A stretch of DNA of 64,000 nt from assembly GCA_964019055.1 (NCBI GenBank), contig OZ025206.1:15535291-15599290 (forward strand), in the 5' to 3' direction. A program made the position numbers and the translations under genes. Every line of letters starts with the position of its first letter. The stretch's first letter is position 1. Shown one piece after another: positions 33,201 through 44,599 of the stretch. Origin of the DNA: Anthopleura xanthogrammica (Eukaryota; Cnidaria; Anthozoa; Actiniaria; Actiniidae). Below the pieces are notes generated by a model. The model worked only from the letters and a program-made list of their open reading frames with translations, had not been told where the DNA came from and made no database searches.

Positions 33201-35660
33201 AAAATTGGGTCTTGCTAAAATTCTGCTTCTTTTTCACTGAAATCAATTGGAAATAATTCAGATATTAGTCAGAAGTAAAAAAGCCCTAATAAATGTTATT
33301 TTTTAGCACTTAAAATATTTTTGCCAAAATGGGTCCAAAATTGAATTTTTCGATGACCGCGGAGTGGGGAAAAATCTCAAAATTGGGTCTTGCTAAAATT
33401 CTGCTTCTTTTTCACTGAAATCAATTGGAAATAATTCAGATGTTACTCAGAAGTAAGAAAGACATTATAAATGTTATTTTTTAGTTTATAAAATATTTTT
33501 GCCAAAATGGGCCCAAAATTGAATTTTTCGACGACCTCAGAGTAGGGAAAAATCTCAAAATTGGGTCTTGCTAAAATTCGGCTTCTTTTTCACTGAAATC
33601 AATTGGAAATAATTCAGATGTTACTCAGAGGAATTAAAGTGAGTCTAAATGTTATTTCTTAGCTCATAATTTTTTTTCCCCAAAATGGGCCCAAAATTGA
33701 ATTTTTCGATCACCGCGGAGTGGGGAAAAATCTCAAAATTGGGTCTTCCTAAAATTCTGCTTCTTTTTCACTGAAATCAATTGGAAATAATTCAGATGTT
33801 ACTTAGAAGTAAAAAAGACAGTCTAAATGTTATTTCTTAGCTCATAATTTTTTTTCCCCAAAATTGGCCCAAAATTGAATTTTTCGATGACCGCGGAGTG
33901 GGGAAAAATCTCAAAATTGGGTCTTGCTAAAATTCTGCTTCTTTTTCACTGAAATCAATTGGAAATAATTCAGATGTTACTCAGAAGTAAGAAAGACATT
34001 ATAAATGTTATTTTTTAGTTTATAAAATATTTTTGCCAAAATGGGCCCAAAATTGAATTTTTCGACGACCTCAGAGTAGGGAAAAATCTCAAAATTGGGT
34101 CTTGCTAAAATTCTGCTTCTTTTTCACTGAAATCAATTGGAAATAATTCAGATGTTACTTAAAATTAAAATAGACAGTCTAAATGTTATTTTTTAGCACT
34201 TAAAATATATTTGCCAAAATGGGCCCAAAATTGAATTTTTCGATGACCGCGGAGTGGGGAAAAAGCTCAAAATTGGGTCTTGCTAAAATTCTGCTTCTTT
34301 TTCACTGAAATCAATTGGAAATAATTCAGATGTTACTCAGAAGTAAAAAAGATAGTCTCAATGTTATTTTTGAGCACTTAAAATATTTTTGCAAAAAATG
34401 GGTCCAAAATTGAATTTTTCGATGACCGCGGAGTGGGGAAAAATCTCAAAATTGGGTCTTGCTAAAATTCTGCTTCTTTTTCACTGAAATCAATTGGAAA
34501 TAATTCAGATGTTACTCACAAGTAAAAAAGAGAGTCTAAATGTTCTTTTTCAGTTTATAAAATATTTTTGCCAAAATGGGCCCAAAATTGAATTTTTCGA
34601 TGACCGCGGAGTGGGGGAAAAATCTCAAAATTGGGTCTTGCTAAAATTCTGCTTCTTTTTCACTGAAATCAATTGGAAATAATTCAGATGTTACTCACAA
34701 GTAAAAAAGTGAGTCTAAATGTTATTTTTTAGCAATTAAAATATTTTTGCCAAAATGGGTCCAAAATGGAATTTTTCGATGACCGCGGAGTAGGGAAAAA
34801 TCTCAAAATTGGGTCTTGCTAAAATTCTGCTTCTTTTTCACTGAAATCAATTGGAAATAATTCAGATATTAGTCAGAAGTAAAAAAGCCCTAATAAATGT
34901 TATTTTTTAGCACTTAAAATATTTTTGCCAAAATGGGTCCAAAATTGAATTTTTCGATGACCGCGGAGTGGGGAAAAATCTCAAAATTGGGTCTTGCTAA
35001 AATTCTGCTTCTTTTTCACTGAAATCAATTGGAAATAATTGAGATGTTACTCAGAAGTAAGAAAGACATTATAAATGTTATTTTTTAGTTTATAAAATAT
35101 TTTTGCCAAAATGGGCCCAAAATTGAATTTTTCGACGACCTCAGAGTAGGGAAAAATCTCAAAATTGGGTCTTGCTAAAATTCGGCTTCTTTTTCACTGA
35201 AATCAATTGGAAATAATTCAGATGTTACTCAGAGGAATTAAAGTGAGTCTAAATGTTATTTCTTAGCTCATAATTTTTTTTCCCCAAAATGGGCCCAAAA
35301 TTGAATTTTTCGATCACCGCGGAGTGGGGAAAAATCTCAAAATTGGGTCTTCCTAAAATTCTGCTTCTTTTTCACTGAAATCAATTGGAAATAATTCAGA
35401 TGTTACTTAGAAGTAAAAAAGACAGTCTAAATGTTATTTCTTAGCTCATAATTTTTTTTCCCCAAAATTGGCCCAAAATTGAATTTTTCGATGACCGCGG
35501 AGTGGGGAAAAATCTCAAAATTGGGTCTTGCTAAAATTCTGCTTCTTTTTCACTGAAATCAATTGGAAATAATTCAGATGTTACTCAGAAGTAAGAAAGA
35601 CATTATAAATGTTATTTTTTAGTTTATAAAATATTTTTGCCAAAATGGGCCCAAAATTGA
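30240..35660 (+). repeat. 2137-bp and 1604-bp higher-order duplications
   Basis: The marker variant TCGACGACCTCAGAGTAGGG lies at 31391, 31925, 33528, 34062 and 35132. The offsets are 2137 bp (31391 to 33528; 31925 to 34062) and 1604 bp (33528 to 35132). The GGGGAAAAAGCTC variant and the CTTTTTCAGTTTATAAAAT variant follow the same offsets. The block therefore arose by two rounds of multi-monomer duplication. Confidence 0.8.
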
Positions 35661-38600
35661 ATTTTTCGATGACCGCGGAGTAGGGAAAAATCTCAAAATT
35701 GGGTCTTGCTAAAATTCGGCTTCTTTTTCACTGAAATCAATTGGAAATAATTCAGATGTTACTCAGAGGAATTAAAGTGAGTCTAAATGTTATTTCTTAG
35801 CTCATAATTTTTTTTCCCCAAAATGGGCCCAAAATTGAATGTTTCGATGACCGCGGAGTGGGGAAAAATCTCAAAATTGGGTCTTCCTAAAATTCTGCTT
35901 CTTTTTCTCTGAAATCAATTGGAAATAATTCAGAAGTTACTTAGAAGTAAAAAAGACAGTCTAAATGTTATTTCTTAGCTCATAATTTTTTTTCCCCAAA
36001 ATTGGCCCAAAATTGAATTTTTCGACGACCGCGGAGTGGGGAAAAATCTCAAAATTGGGTCTTGCTAAAATTCTGCTTCTTTTTCACTAAAATCAATTGG
36101 AAATAATTCATATGTTACTCAGAAGTAAAAAAACACAGTCTAAATGTTATTTTTTAGGAATTAAAATATTTTTGCCAAAATGGGTCCAAAATATAATTTT
36201 TCGATGACCGCGGAGTAGAGAAAAATCTCAAAATTGGGTCTTGCTAATTTTCTGCTTCTTTTTCACTGAAATCAATTGGAAATAATTCAGATGTTAGTCA
36301 GAAGTAAAAAAGACCTTATAAATGTTATCTTTTAATTTATAAAATATTTTTGCTAAAATAGTCCAAAAATTGAATTTTTCAATTAAATTTGGATCTTTCT
36401 TAAATGTGGTCTTTTTTCATAGGATGGAATTGGAAATCATTGCGATGTTACTCAGAGGAATTAAAGTGAGTCTAAATGTTATTTCTTAGCTCATAATTTT
36501 TTTTCCCCAAAATGGGCCGAAAATTGAATTTTTCTATGACCGCGGAGTGGGGAAAAATCTCAAAATTGGGTCTTGCTAAAATTCTGCTTCTTTTTCACTG
36601 AAATCAATTGGAAATAATTCATATGTTACTCAGAAGTAAAAAAACACAGTCTAAATGTTATTTTTTAGCATTTAAAATATTTTTGCGAAAATGGGTCCAA
36701 AATTTAATTTTTCGATGACCGCGGAGTAGGGAAAAATCTCAAAATTGGGTCTTGCTAAAATTCTGCTTCTTTTTCACTGAAATCAATTGGAAATAATTCA
36801 GATGTTAGTCAGAAGTAAAAAAGACCTTATAAATGTTATCTTTTAATTTATAAAATATTTTTGCTAAAATAGTCCAAAAATTGAATTTTTCAATGAAATT
36901 TGGATCTTGCTTTAATGTGGTCTTTTTTCATAGGATGGAATTGGAAATCATTGCGATGTTACTCAGAGGAATTAAAGTGAGTCTAAATGTTATTTCTTAG
37001 CTCATAATTTTTTTCCCCAAAATGGGTCCAAAATTGAATTTTTTTTATGACTGCGGAGTAGGGAAAAATCTCAAAATTGGGTCTTGCTAAAATTCTGCTT
37101 CTTTTTCACTGAAATTAATTGGAAATAATTCAGATGTTACTCAGAAGTAAAAAAGACAGTCTAAATGTTATTTTTTAGCACTTAAAATATTTTTGCCAAA
37201 ATGGGCCCAAAATTCAATTTTTCGATGACCGCGGTGTGGGAAAAAATCTCAAAATTGGGTCTTGCTAAAATTCTGCTTCTTTTTCACTGAAATCAATTGG
37301 AAATAATTCAGATGTTACTCAGAAGTAAAAAAGACAGTCTAAATGTAATTTTTTAGCACTTAAAATATTTTTGCCAAAATGGGCCCAAAATTGAATTTTT
37401 TGATGACCGCAGAGTGGGAAACAATCTCAAAATTGGGTCTTGCTAAAATTCTGCTTCTTTTTCACTGAAATCAATTGAAAATATTTCAGATGTTACTCAG
37501 ATTTAAAAAAGACAGTCTAAATGTTATTTTTTAGCACTTAAAATATTTTTGACAAAATGGGCCCAAAATTGAATTTTTTGATGACCGCAGAGTGGGAAAC
37601 AATCTCAAAATTGGGTCTTGCTAAAATTCTGCTTCTTTTTCACTGAAATCAATTGGAAATATTTCAGATGTTACTCAGAAGTAAAAAGGACAGTCTAAAT
37701 GTTATTTTTTAGCATTTAAAATATTTTTTTCAAAATGGTTCCAAAATTCAATTTTTTAATGACCGCGGAGTGGGGAAAAATCTCTCAAAATTGGGTCTTG
37801 CTAAAATTCTGCTTCTTTTTCATTGAAATCAATTGGAAATAATTCAGATGTTACTCAGAAGTAAAAAAGACATCAATGTTATTTTTCAGTTTATAAAATA
37901 TTTTTGCTAAAATAGTCCAAAAATTGAATTTTTCAATGAAATTTGGATGTTGCTTAAATCTGGTCTTTTTTCATAGGATGGAATAGGAAATCATTGCGAT
38001 GTTACTCAGAGGAATTAAAGTGAGTCTAAATGTTATTTTTTAGCACTTAAAATATTATTGCCAAAATGGGCCCAAAATCAAATTTATCGATGACCGAAGA
38101 ATGGGAAAAAATCTCAAAATTGGGTCTTGCTAAAATTGTGCTTCTTTTTCACTGAAATCAATTGGAAATATTTCAGAGGTTACTCAGAAGTAAAAAAGAC
38201 AGTCTAAATGTTATTTTTTAGCACTTAAAATATTTTTGCCAAACTGGGCCCAAAATTGATTTTTTCGATGACCGCGGAGTGGGGAAAAATCTCAAAATTG
38301 GGTCTTGCTAAAATTCTGCTTCTTTTTCACTGAAATCAATTGGAAATATTTCAGATGTTACTCAGAAGTAAAAAAGACAGTCTAATTTTAGCACTTAAAA
38401 TATTTTTGCCAAAATGGGCCCAAAATTGAATTTTTCGATGACCGCGGAGTGGGAAAAAATCTCAAAATTGGGTCTTGCTAAAATTCTCCGACTTTTTGAC
38501 TAAAATCAATTGGAAATAATTCAGATGTTACTCAGAAGTAAAGAAGACAGTCTAAATGTTATTTTTTAGTTTATAAAATATTTTTGCTAAAATAGTCAAA

Positions 38601-39770
38601 AAATTGAATTTTTCAATGAAATTTGGATCTTGGTCAAATCTGGTCTTTTTTCATAGGATGGAATTAGAAATCATTGCGATGTTACTCAGAGGAATTAAAG
38701 TGAGTCTAAATGTTATTTCTTAGCTCATAATTTTTTTTCCCCAAAATGGGCCCAAAATTGAATTTTTCGATGACCACGGAGTGGGGAAAAATCTCAAAAT
38801 TGGGTCTTGCTAAAATTCTACTTCTTTTTCACTGAAATTAATTGGAAATAATTCATATGTTACTCAGAAGTAAAAAAGACAGTCTAAATGTTATTTTTTA
38901 GCAATTAAAATATTTTTGCTAAAATGGGCCCAAAATTCAATTTTTTGATGACCGCGGTGTGGGAAAAAATCTCAAAATTGGGTCTTGCTAAAATTCTGCT
39001 TCTTTTTCACTGAAATCAATTGGAAATAATTCAGATGTTACTCAGAAGTAAAAAAGACAGTCTAAATGTAATTTTTTAGCACTTAAAATATTTTTGCCAA
39101 AATGGGCCCAAAATTGAATTTTTTGATGACCGCAGAGTGGGAAACAATCTCAAAATTGGGTCTTGCTAAAATTCTGCTTCTTTTTCACTGAAATCAATTG
39201 AAAATATTTCAGATGTTACTCAGAAGTAAAAAAGACAGTCTAAATGTTATTTTTTAGCACTTAAAATATTTTTGACAAAATGGGCCCAAAATTGAATTTT
39301 TCGATGACCGCGGAGTGGGAAAAAATCTCAAAATTGGGTCTTGCTAAAATTCTCCGACTTTTTCACTAAAATCAATTGGAAATAATTCAGATGTTACTCA
39401 GAAGTAAAGAAGACAGTCTAAATGTTATTTTTTAGTTTATAAAATATTTTTGCTAAAATAGTCAAAAAATTGAATTTTTCAATGAAATTTGGATCTTGCT
39501 CAAATCTGGTCTTTTTTCATAGGATGGAATTGGAAATCATTGCGATGTTACTCAGAGGAATTAAAGTGAGTCTAAATGTTATTTCTTAGCTCATAATTTT
39601 TTTTCCCCAAAATGGGCCCAAAATTGAATTTTTCGATGACCGCGGAGTGGGGAAAAATCTCAAAATTGGGTCTTGCTAAAATTCTACTTCTTTTTCACTG
39701 AAATTAATTGGAAATAATTCAGATGTTACTCAGAAGTAAAAAAGACAGTCTAAATGTTATTTTTTAGCAA

Positions 39771-39774
39771 TTAA
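39771..39774 (+). repeat. TTAA target-site duplication, left copy
   Basis: The satellite sequence AGCAATTAAAATATT is split exactly at TTAA. This copy abuts GAGCGGATGCCCG; the matching copy is at 43761-43764. Confidence 0.9.
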
Positions 39775-40767
39775 GAGCGGATGCCCGTAACAGTCGAGAA
39801 TCTCAAGTCAGATGAATAAATTCGAATTTTTTTTTATTTCACCAAATGATCCCATTTAGTGTTCCTATCATGGGAAAAATACTAAAAAGTTGATGCGAAT
39901 TTTTTTTCTGGCGATCTTTACGAAATTTTGGTTTGGCGGTAAATTAGCCGATTTTCACACCCGAACTGACTGATTTATAAGCTTACTTTGTGGTACTGCT
40001 GACGGCTAAATATAAAACCGATTAATCTAATATTTCTCTCACATATTAAGACACTCTTTAAGTTTGATTTCGCATTAGAAGTTTGTTTTTAAGTTGGCTA
40101 TTTATTTTTTTATAGTATTTTTTGTGAACCCCATTTTCGTGGTCTTGAAAAACATGCGAAAATTGGCTAAGTTTAACGGCCAAAAACCTTTCCTGGTACC
40201 TAAAACTTCGAGACAAAAATTACAGTCAGCCAAAGCCTGGTTATTGTTTGTCATCTCACAGAAGTTTCATGCTTGGACTCGAAGTGGTTTGGTGTTGACA
40301 AACCAAAGTTTGAAGTGAAGTGTTTCCGGATAAAGGGTCACGCCAACCGAAGCGTTACGCTTAACGCGTCTATAGTACATCGAAGAAATTACATTCAAAA
40401 GGTTCCCTCGACTTGAATTTTATTGGTTCATGATCTAAAATACAAAGAATGTATTTTGAAATGCATATACGGCATTTCCGCTTTTTAAAGTGAGTCGGAA
40501 ACCGGAGTAATATTAAAAGCCGATTAGACGAATTTCATGTCAAACTAGTACAGATGTAAACAAATAAGCCGACATGTACAATAGTTGAATGGTAACTATT
40601 TTTTGTGGATTTAACATTAGCACTCTTCTAAAATTGATCGTATCTGTCTTTTATAGAGGTTTTAATTCTGTATGCACTCAAATAATTAGAACTGAAGCAA
40701 TTATTAGTATACCATATTATAATATTGTGTGACATCCATTGTCGTCTATATATAGTACATATGTACA
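39775..40767 (+). repeat. Left 993-bp terminal inverted repeat
   Basis: Starts at GAGCGGATGCC directly after TTAA; similarity to the right arm ends at about GTACATATGTACA. A 74-codon open frame is mirrored in the other arm but shows no protein-family features. Confidence 0.88.
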
Positions 40768-41215
40768 GCTCTACTGATGGCATGATAAAGCTAAATAATT
40801 AGAATTATAAGTGTTCAGTACTGTAGACAAGTGAAATCGGATTTGTACCACCATTTCCATAAACTTTGATATGCATCCTGTACAATACAATATTTTTTTA
40901 TAGTTGCTTTTGATATAGTACATATTAGAGTACACGTGGTACAATACAAAAGAACCTAAAGTGTGATGAAAACCATTCTATTAAACCTTGAGTAATTGCT
41001 CTCTTATCAAAATTGCAATCAAAAGTGGCAAGAATTGAGACACTGTTATATATTTACCGAAACCATTATTCGCTGAAGGCGAAGTGACTATCAGTGAATA
41101 GTTAGAGCTGTGAGTTTTCTCATAACTAGGGTTTTTAAGGGCCACTTGCTTTTATGCACTGCAAAGTGCACTGATAGTAACAAAACACTGTACAGATCTA
41201 GACCCTTGGCAAAGT

Positions 41216-41300
41216 GTTGTGTTTTTCGCACTTGACGTCATATTTATCTTGAGTTTGAAAGAAATGGAACTGTGACGTTAAGTGCGGAAAACACTTCAGG
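41216..41300. repeat. Small inverted repeat containing TGACGTCA
   Basis: GTGTTTTTCGCACTTGACGTCA and the downstream TGACGTTAAGTGCGGAAAACAC form an imperfect hairpin of about 22 bp per arm. The left arm contains the palindrome TGACGTCA (the CREB/ATF consensus), though this may be fortuitous. Confidence 0.5.
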
Positions 41301-41313
41301 CCTTTTTGGGTCT

Positions 41314-41942
41314 ATAGAATCAGTGACAGGTTGTGGCAATTCTACTTTTTGGTAAAATCGTGAATTCAGAAACTAAAAATCCCAATAAATTCAGGTTTTA
41401 GAATTTTTTCTCTTTTTCACAACGCCAATATTCCTACCTTTTTTAAAGATTTTAAGAATAAATTCCAATGGTGGGAAAAGGTACCTTTTTATTCCATAAA
41501 AAGATAGGAAACTTAATGCATAATCTCTTTAATGGATGTGATGAAATTTCCCACCTTTTTTTAAGTTTCACCTTTTGAAAGAAATCCGAAAAGCGGATAA
41601 AAAGGTACCTTTATTGCCCTTGTGCGAGGTGAAAAACCTGAGTAACAAAAGCTACCCTTTTCTATCGTACTAGCCACTTACTATATTAATATTAATTGAT
41701 TAATTCAATAAATTGACAAACTATGCCGAAAGATGTCATCATATGTTTATTACTAATCAATATTAATATTAATAGGCTAACCGTTTTATTTCCCGCCGAT
41801 TCTAAATTATCATTTCCCGCCTAATTGTCACGTGACTGTGAGAAAAAATTCTAAAATCTGAATTTATTGGGATTTTTAGTTTCTGAATTCACAATTTTAC
41901 AAAAAAGTAGAATTGCCACAACCTGTCACTGATTCTATAGGT
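41314..41942. mobile_element. Nested MITE, about 100-bp inverted repeats
   Basis: The left arm starts TATAGAATCAGTGACAGG and contains CAGAAACTAAAAATCCCAAT. The right arm is its near-perfect reverse complement, ending CCTGTCACTGATTCTATA. It lies entirely within the interior of the 4-kb transposon. A TA duplication is possible. Confidence 0.75.
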
Positions 41943-42103
41943 AAATTCATTGGAGGACGAGGGAATTCCACGTTGAATTTCACGAGAAAAATCAATATCG
42001 CACGAATCGCGGAGTCCGCGGAGCGATGATTATAAACAGGAGACAATACCCTGGGCATTTTGTTGCAGTTGTTACAAATAATCCCGCTTCCAACACCTAT
42101 ATC

Positions 42104-42453
42104 TACGGTGGCTTATAAAGGACTTCTTAAAGAGTGAGATAATTTTCTAAAAAGTGAATTTTCTGAGAAGCGAAGTTCATGGAAATCCATTGAAATGTCT
42201 TTGATTGACGGCCCACTAAGTCCGCGTCTAGAGGCGAGACGTTTTGTCTCGAACTGATCACAGTTTAAGATAAAAATTATCTCACTTTTTAGAAAAAATA
42301 TCTTACTCTTTAAGAAAAATTATCTCGTAGTTTTACAAAAATTATCTCACTTTTTAGAAAAATTATCTCACTTTTTAGAAAATTATCTCACTCTTTAAGA
42401 AAAATTATCTCACTTTTTAGAAAATTATCTCATGTCCTTTATAAACCACCGTA
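42104..42453. mobile_element. Nested MITE with TACGGTGG ends and internal ATTATCTCACTTTTTAG repeats
   Basis: The left TACGGTGGCTTATAAAGGAC and right GTCCTTTATAAACCACCGTA ends are inverted repeats, consistent with a TA duplication around CGGTGG...CCACCG. The interior at about 42274-42435 is a tandem array of an approximately 20-bp AAATTATCTCACTTTTTAG unit, with an inverted copy near the left end. Confidence 0.7.
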
Positions 42454-42767
42454 TATGTCATCGCAAAAAAAAAATTATTTAAAAATAATAACAAAACAGT
42501 TATAAAAGTAAATTGAGATTTTTCAAGTTTAACATTTTATTACAATGTTCATGTGATATGGCACATTTGTGATTTGTCATGCTGAGTGCTACTGTTGAAC
42601 CTTGAACACACAATGAAACCAACAGCTACTTGGTCAGCAGATTATCAGATATTAACACGGATATCATATGCAATCTTGAATGAATGCATTGAATGAATAA
42701 TACAAGATTCATAGTTAAAGTGACATTATTAACAAGTAGCATTACAGACCAATACAGACCATTACCT

Positions 42768-43760
42768 TGTACACATGTACTATATATAGACGACAATGGA
42801 TGTCACACAATATTATCATATGGTATACTAATAATTGCTTCAGTTCTAATTATTTGAGTGCATACAGAATTAAAACCTCTATAAAAGACAGATACGATCA
42901 ATTTTAGAAGAGTGCTAATGTTAAATCCACAAAAAATAGTTACCATTCAACTATTGTACATGTCGGCTTATTTGTTTACATCTGTACTAGTTTGACATGA
43001 AATTCGTCTAATCGGCTTTTAATATTACTCCGGTTTCCGACTCACTTTAAAAAGCGGAAATGCCGTATATGCATTTCAAAATACATTCTTTGTATTTTAG
43101 ATCATGAACCAATAAAATTCAAGTCGAGGGAACCTTTTGAATGTAATTTCTTCGATGTACTATAGACGCGTTAAGCGTAACGCTTCGGTTGGCGTGACCC
43201 TTTATCCGGAAACACTTCACTTCAAACTTTGGTTTGTCAACACCAAACCACTTCGAGTCCAAGCATGAAACTTCTGTGAGATGACAAACAATAACCAGGC
43301 TTTGGCTGACTGTAATTTTTGTCTCGAAGTTTTAGGTACCAGGAAAGGTTTTTGGCCGTTAAACTTAGCCAATTTTCGCATGTTTTTCAAGACCACGAAA
43401 ATGGGGTTCACAAAAAAAACTATAAAAAAATAAATAGCCAACTTAAAAACAAACTTCTAATGCAAAATCAAACTTAAAGAGTGTCTTAATATGTGAGAGA
43501 AATATTAGATTAATCGGTTTTATATTTAGCCGTCAGCAGTACCACAAAGTAAGCTTATAAATCAGTCAGTTCGGGTGTGAAAATCGGCTAATTTACCGCC
43601 AAACCAAAATTTCGTAAAGATCGCCAGAAAAAAAATTCGCATCAACTTTTTAGTATTTTTCCCATGATAGGAACACTAAATGGGATCATTTGGTGAAATA
43701 AAAAAAAATTCGAATTTATTCATCTGACTTGAGATTCTCGACTGTTACGGGCATCCGCTC
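42768..43760 (-). repeat. Right 993-bp terminal inverted repeat
   Basis: Reverse complement of the left arm with only a few substitutions; it ends GGGCATCCGCTC before TTAA at 43761. Confidence 0.88.
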
Positions 43761-44599
43761 TTAAAATATTTTTGCCAAAATGGGCCCAAAATTCAATTTT
43801 TCGATGACCGCGGTGTGGGAAAAAATCTCAAAATTGGGTCTTGCTAAAATTCTCCTTCTTTTTCACTGAAATCAATTGGAAATAATTCAGATGTTACTCA
43901 GAAGTAAAAAAGACAGTCTAAATGTAATTTTTTAGCACTTAAAATATTTTTGCCAAAATGGGCCCAAAATTGAATTTTTTGATGACCGCAGAGTGGGAAA
44001 CAATCTCAAAATTGGGTCTTGCTGAAATTCTGCTTCTTTTTCACTGAAATCAATTGGAAATAATTCAGATGTTAGTCAGAAGTAAAAAACACATTATCAA
44101 TGTTATTTTTCAGTTTATAAAATATTTTTGCTAAAATAGTCCGAAAATTGAATTTTTCAATGAAATTTGGATGTTGCTTAAATCTGGTCTTTTTTCATAG
44201 GATGGAATAGGAAATCATTGCGATGTTACTCAGAGGAATTAAAGTGAGTCTAAATGTTATTTTTTAGCACTTAAAATAATTTTGCCAAAATGGGCCCAAA
44301 ATCGAATTTTTCGATGACCGCGGAGTGGGGAAAAATCTCAAAATTGGGTCTTCCTAAAATTCTCCCACTTTTTCACTCAAATCAATTGGAAATAATTCAC
44401 ATGTTCCTCAGAAGTAAAAAAGACAGTCTAAATGTTATTTTTTAGCACCTAAAATATTTTTGCCAAAATGGGCCCAAAATTGAATTTTTCGATGACCGCG
44501 GAGTGGGGAAAAATCTCAAAATTGGGTCTTGCTAAAATTCTGCTTCTTTTTCACTGAAATCAATTGGAAATAATTCAGATGTTACTCAGAAGTAAAAAA

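Larger units (their letters stand above)
19786..39770 (+). repeat. Satellite array, left block (about 178-bp type A and about 152-bp type B monomers)
   Basis: Tandem repeats run head to tail with no orientation change. Type A monomers (178-179 bp; GATGACC starts at about 19953, 20131 and 20310) contain, in order, TTTTTCGATGACCGCGGAG, a short A-rich linker, ATCTCAAAATTGGGTCTTGC, TTCACTGAAATCAATTGG, CAGATGTTACTCAGAAG and CCAAAATGGGCCC. Type B monomers (about 152 bp) lack the GACCGCGGAG block and read TTTTTCAATGAAATTTGG instead, then TTTTTTCATAGGATGGAAT and GTGAGTCTAAATG. B units lie near 20490, 21530, 21870, 22740, 24470, 36380, 36890, 37930, 38620 and 39480. B is absent between about 24.7 and 36.3 kb. 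Roughly 112 monomers by length. Since 178 is not a multiple of 3, no long reading frame persists. Confidence 0.97.
39775..43760. mobile_element. 3986-bp non-autonomous TTAA transposon with 993-bp inverted repeats
   Basis: The ends GAGCGGATGCCCGTAAC and their reverse complement are flanked by TTAA on both sides. The arms 39775-40767 and 42768-43760 are inverted copies of equal length; by eye I see only three or four differences, for example CATATTATAAT against CATATGATAAT. The 2-kb interior has no transposase-size reading frame and contains two further inverted-repeat elements. The insertion site within a satellite monomer can be restored simply by removing the element and one TTAA. piggyBac or Kolobok machinery acting in trans is the likely mover; the family cannot be decided from the ends. 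Confidence 0.9.

Noticed and set aside
30753..34682. Three identical 62-codon frames at 30753, 32890 and 34494
   Set aside because: They are copies of one variant within the 2137/1604-bp higher-order duplications, not genes.
41237..41244. TGACGTCA as a functional CREB/ATF site
   Set aside because: One copy inside a transposon hairpin with no promoter nearby; probably chance or part of the inverted repeat.
40094..43441. Identical 74-codon frames on opposite strands
   Set aside because: They lie in the two arms of the terminal inverted repeat, start at TTG and show no domain. Duplication explains the identity.
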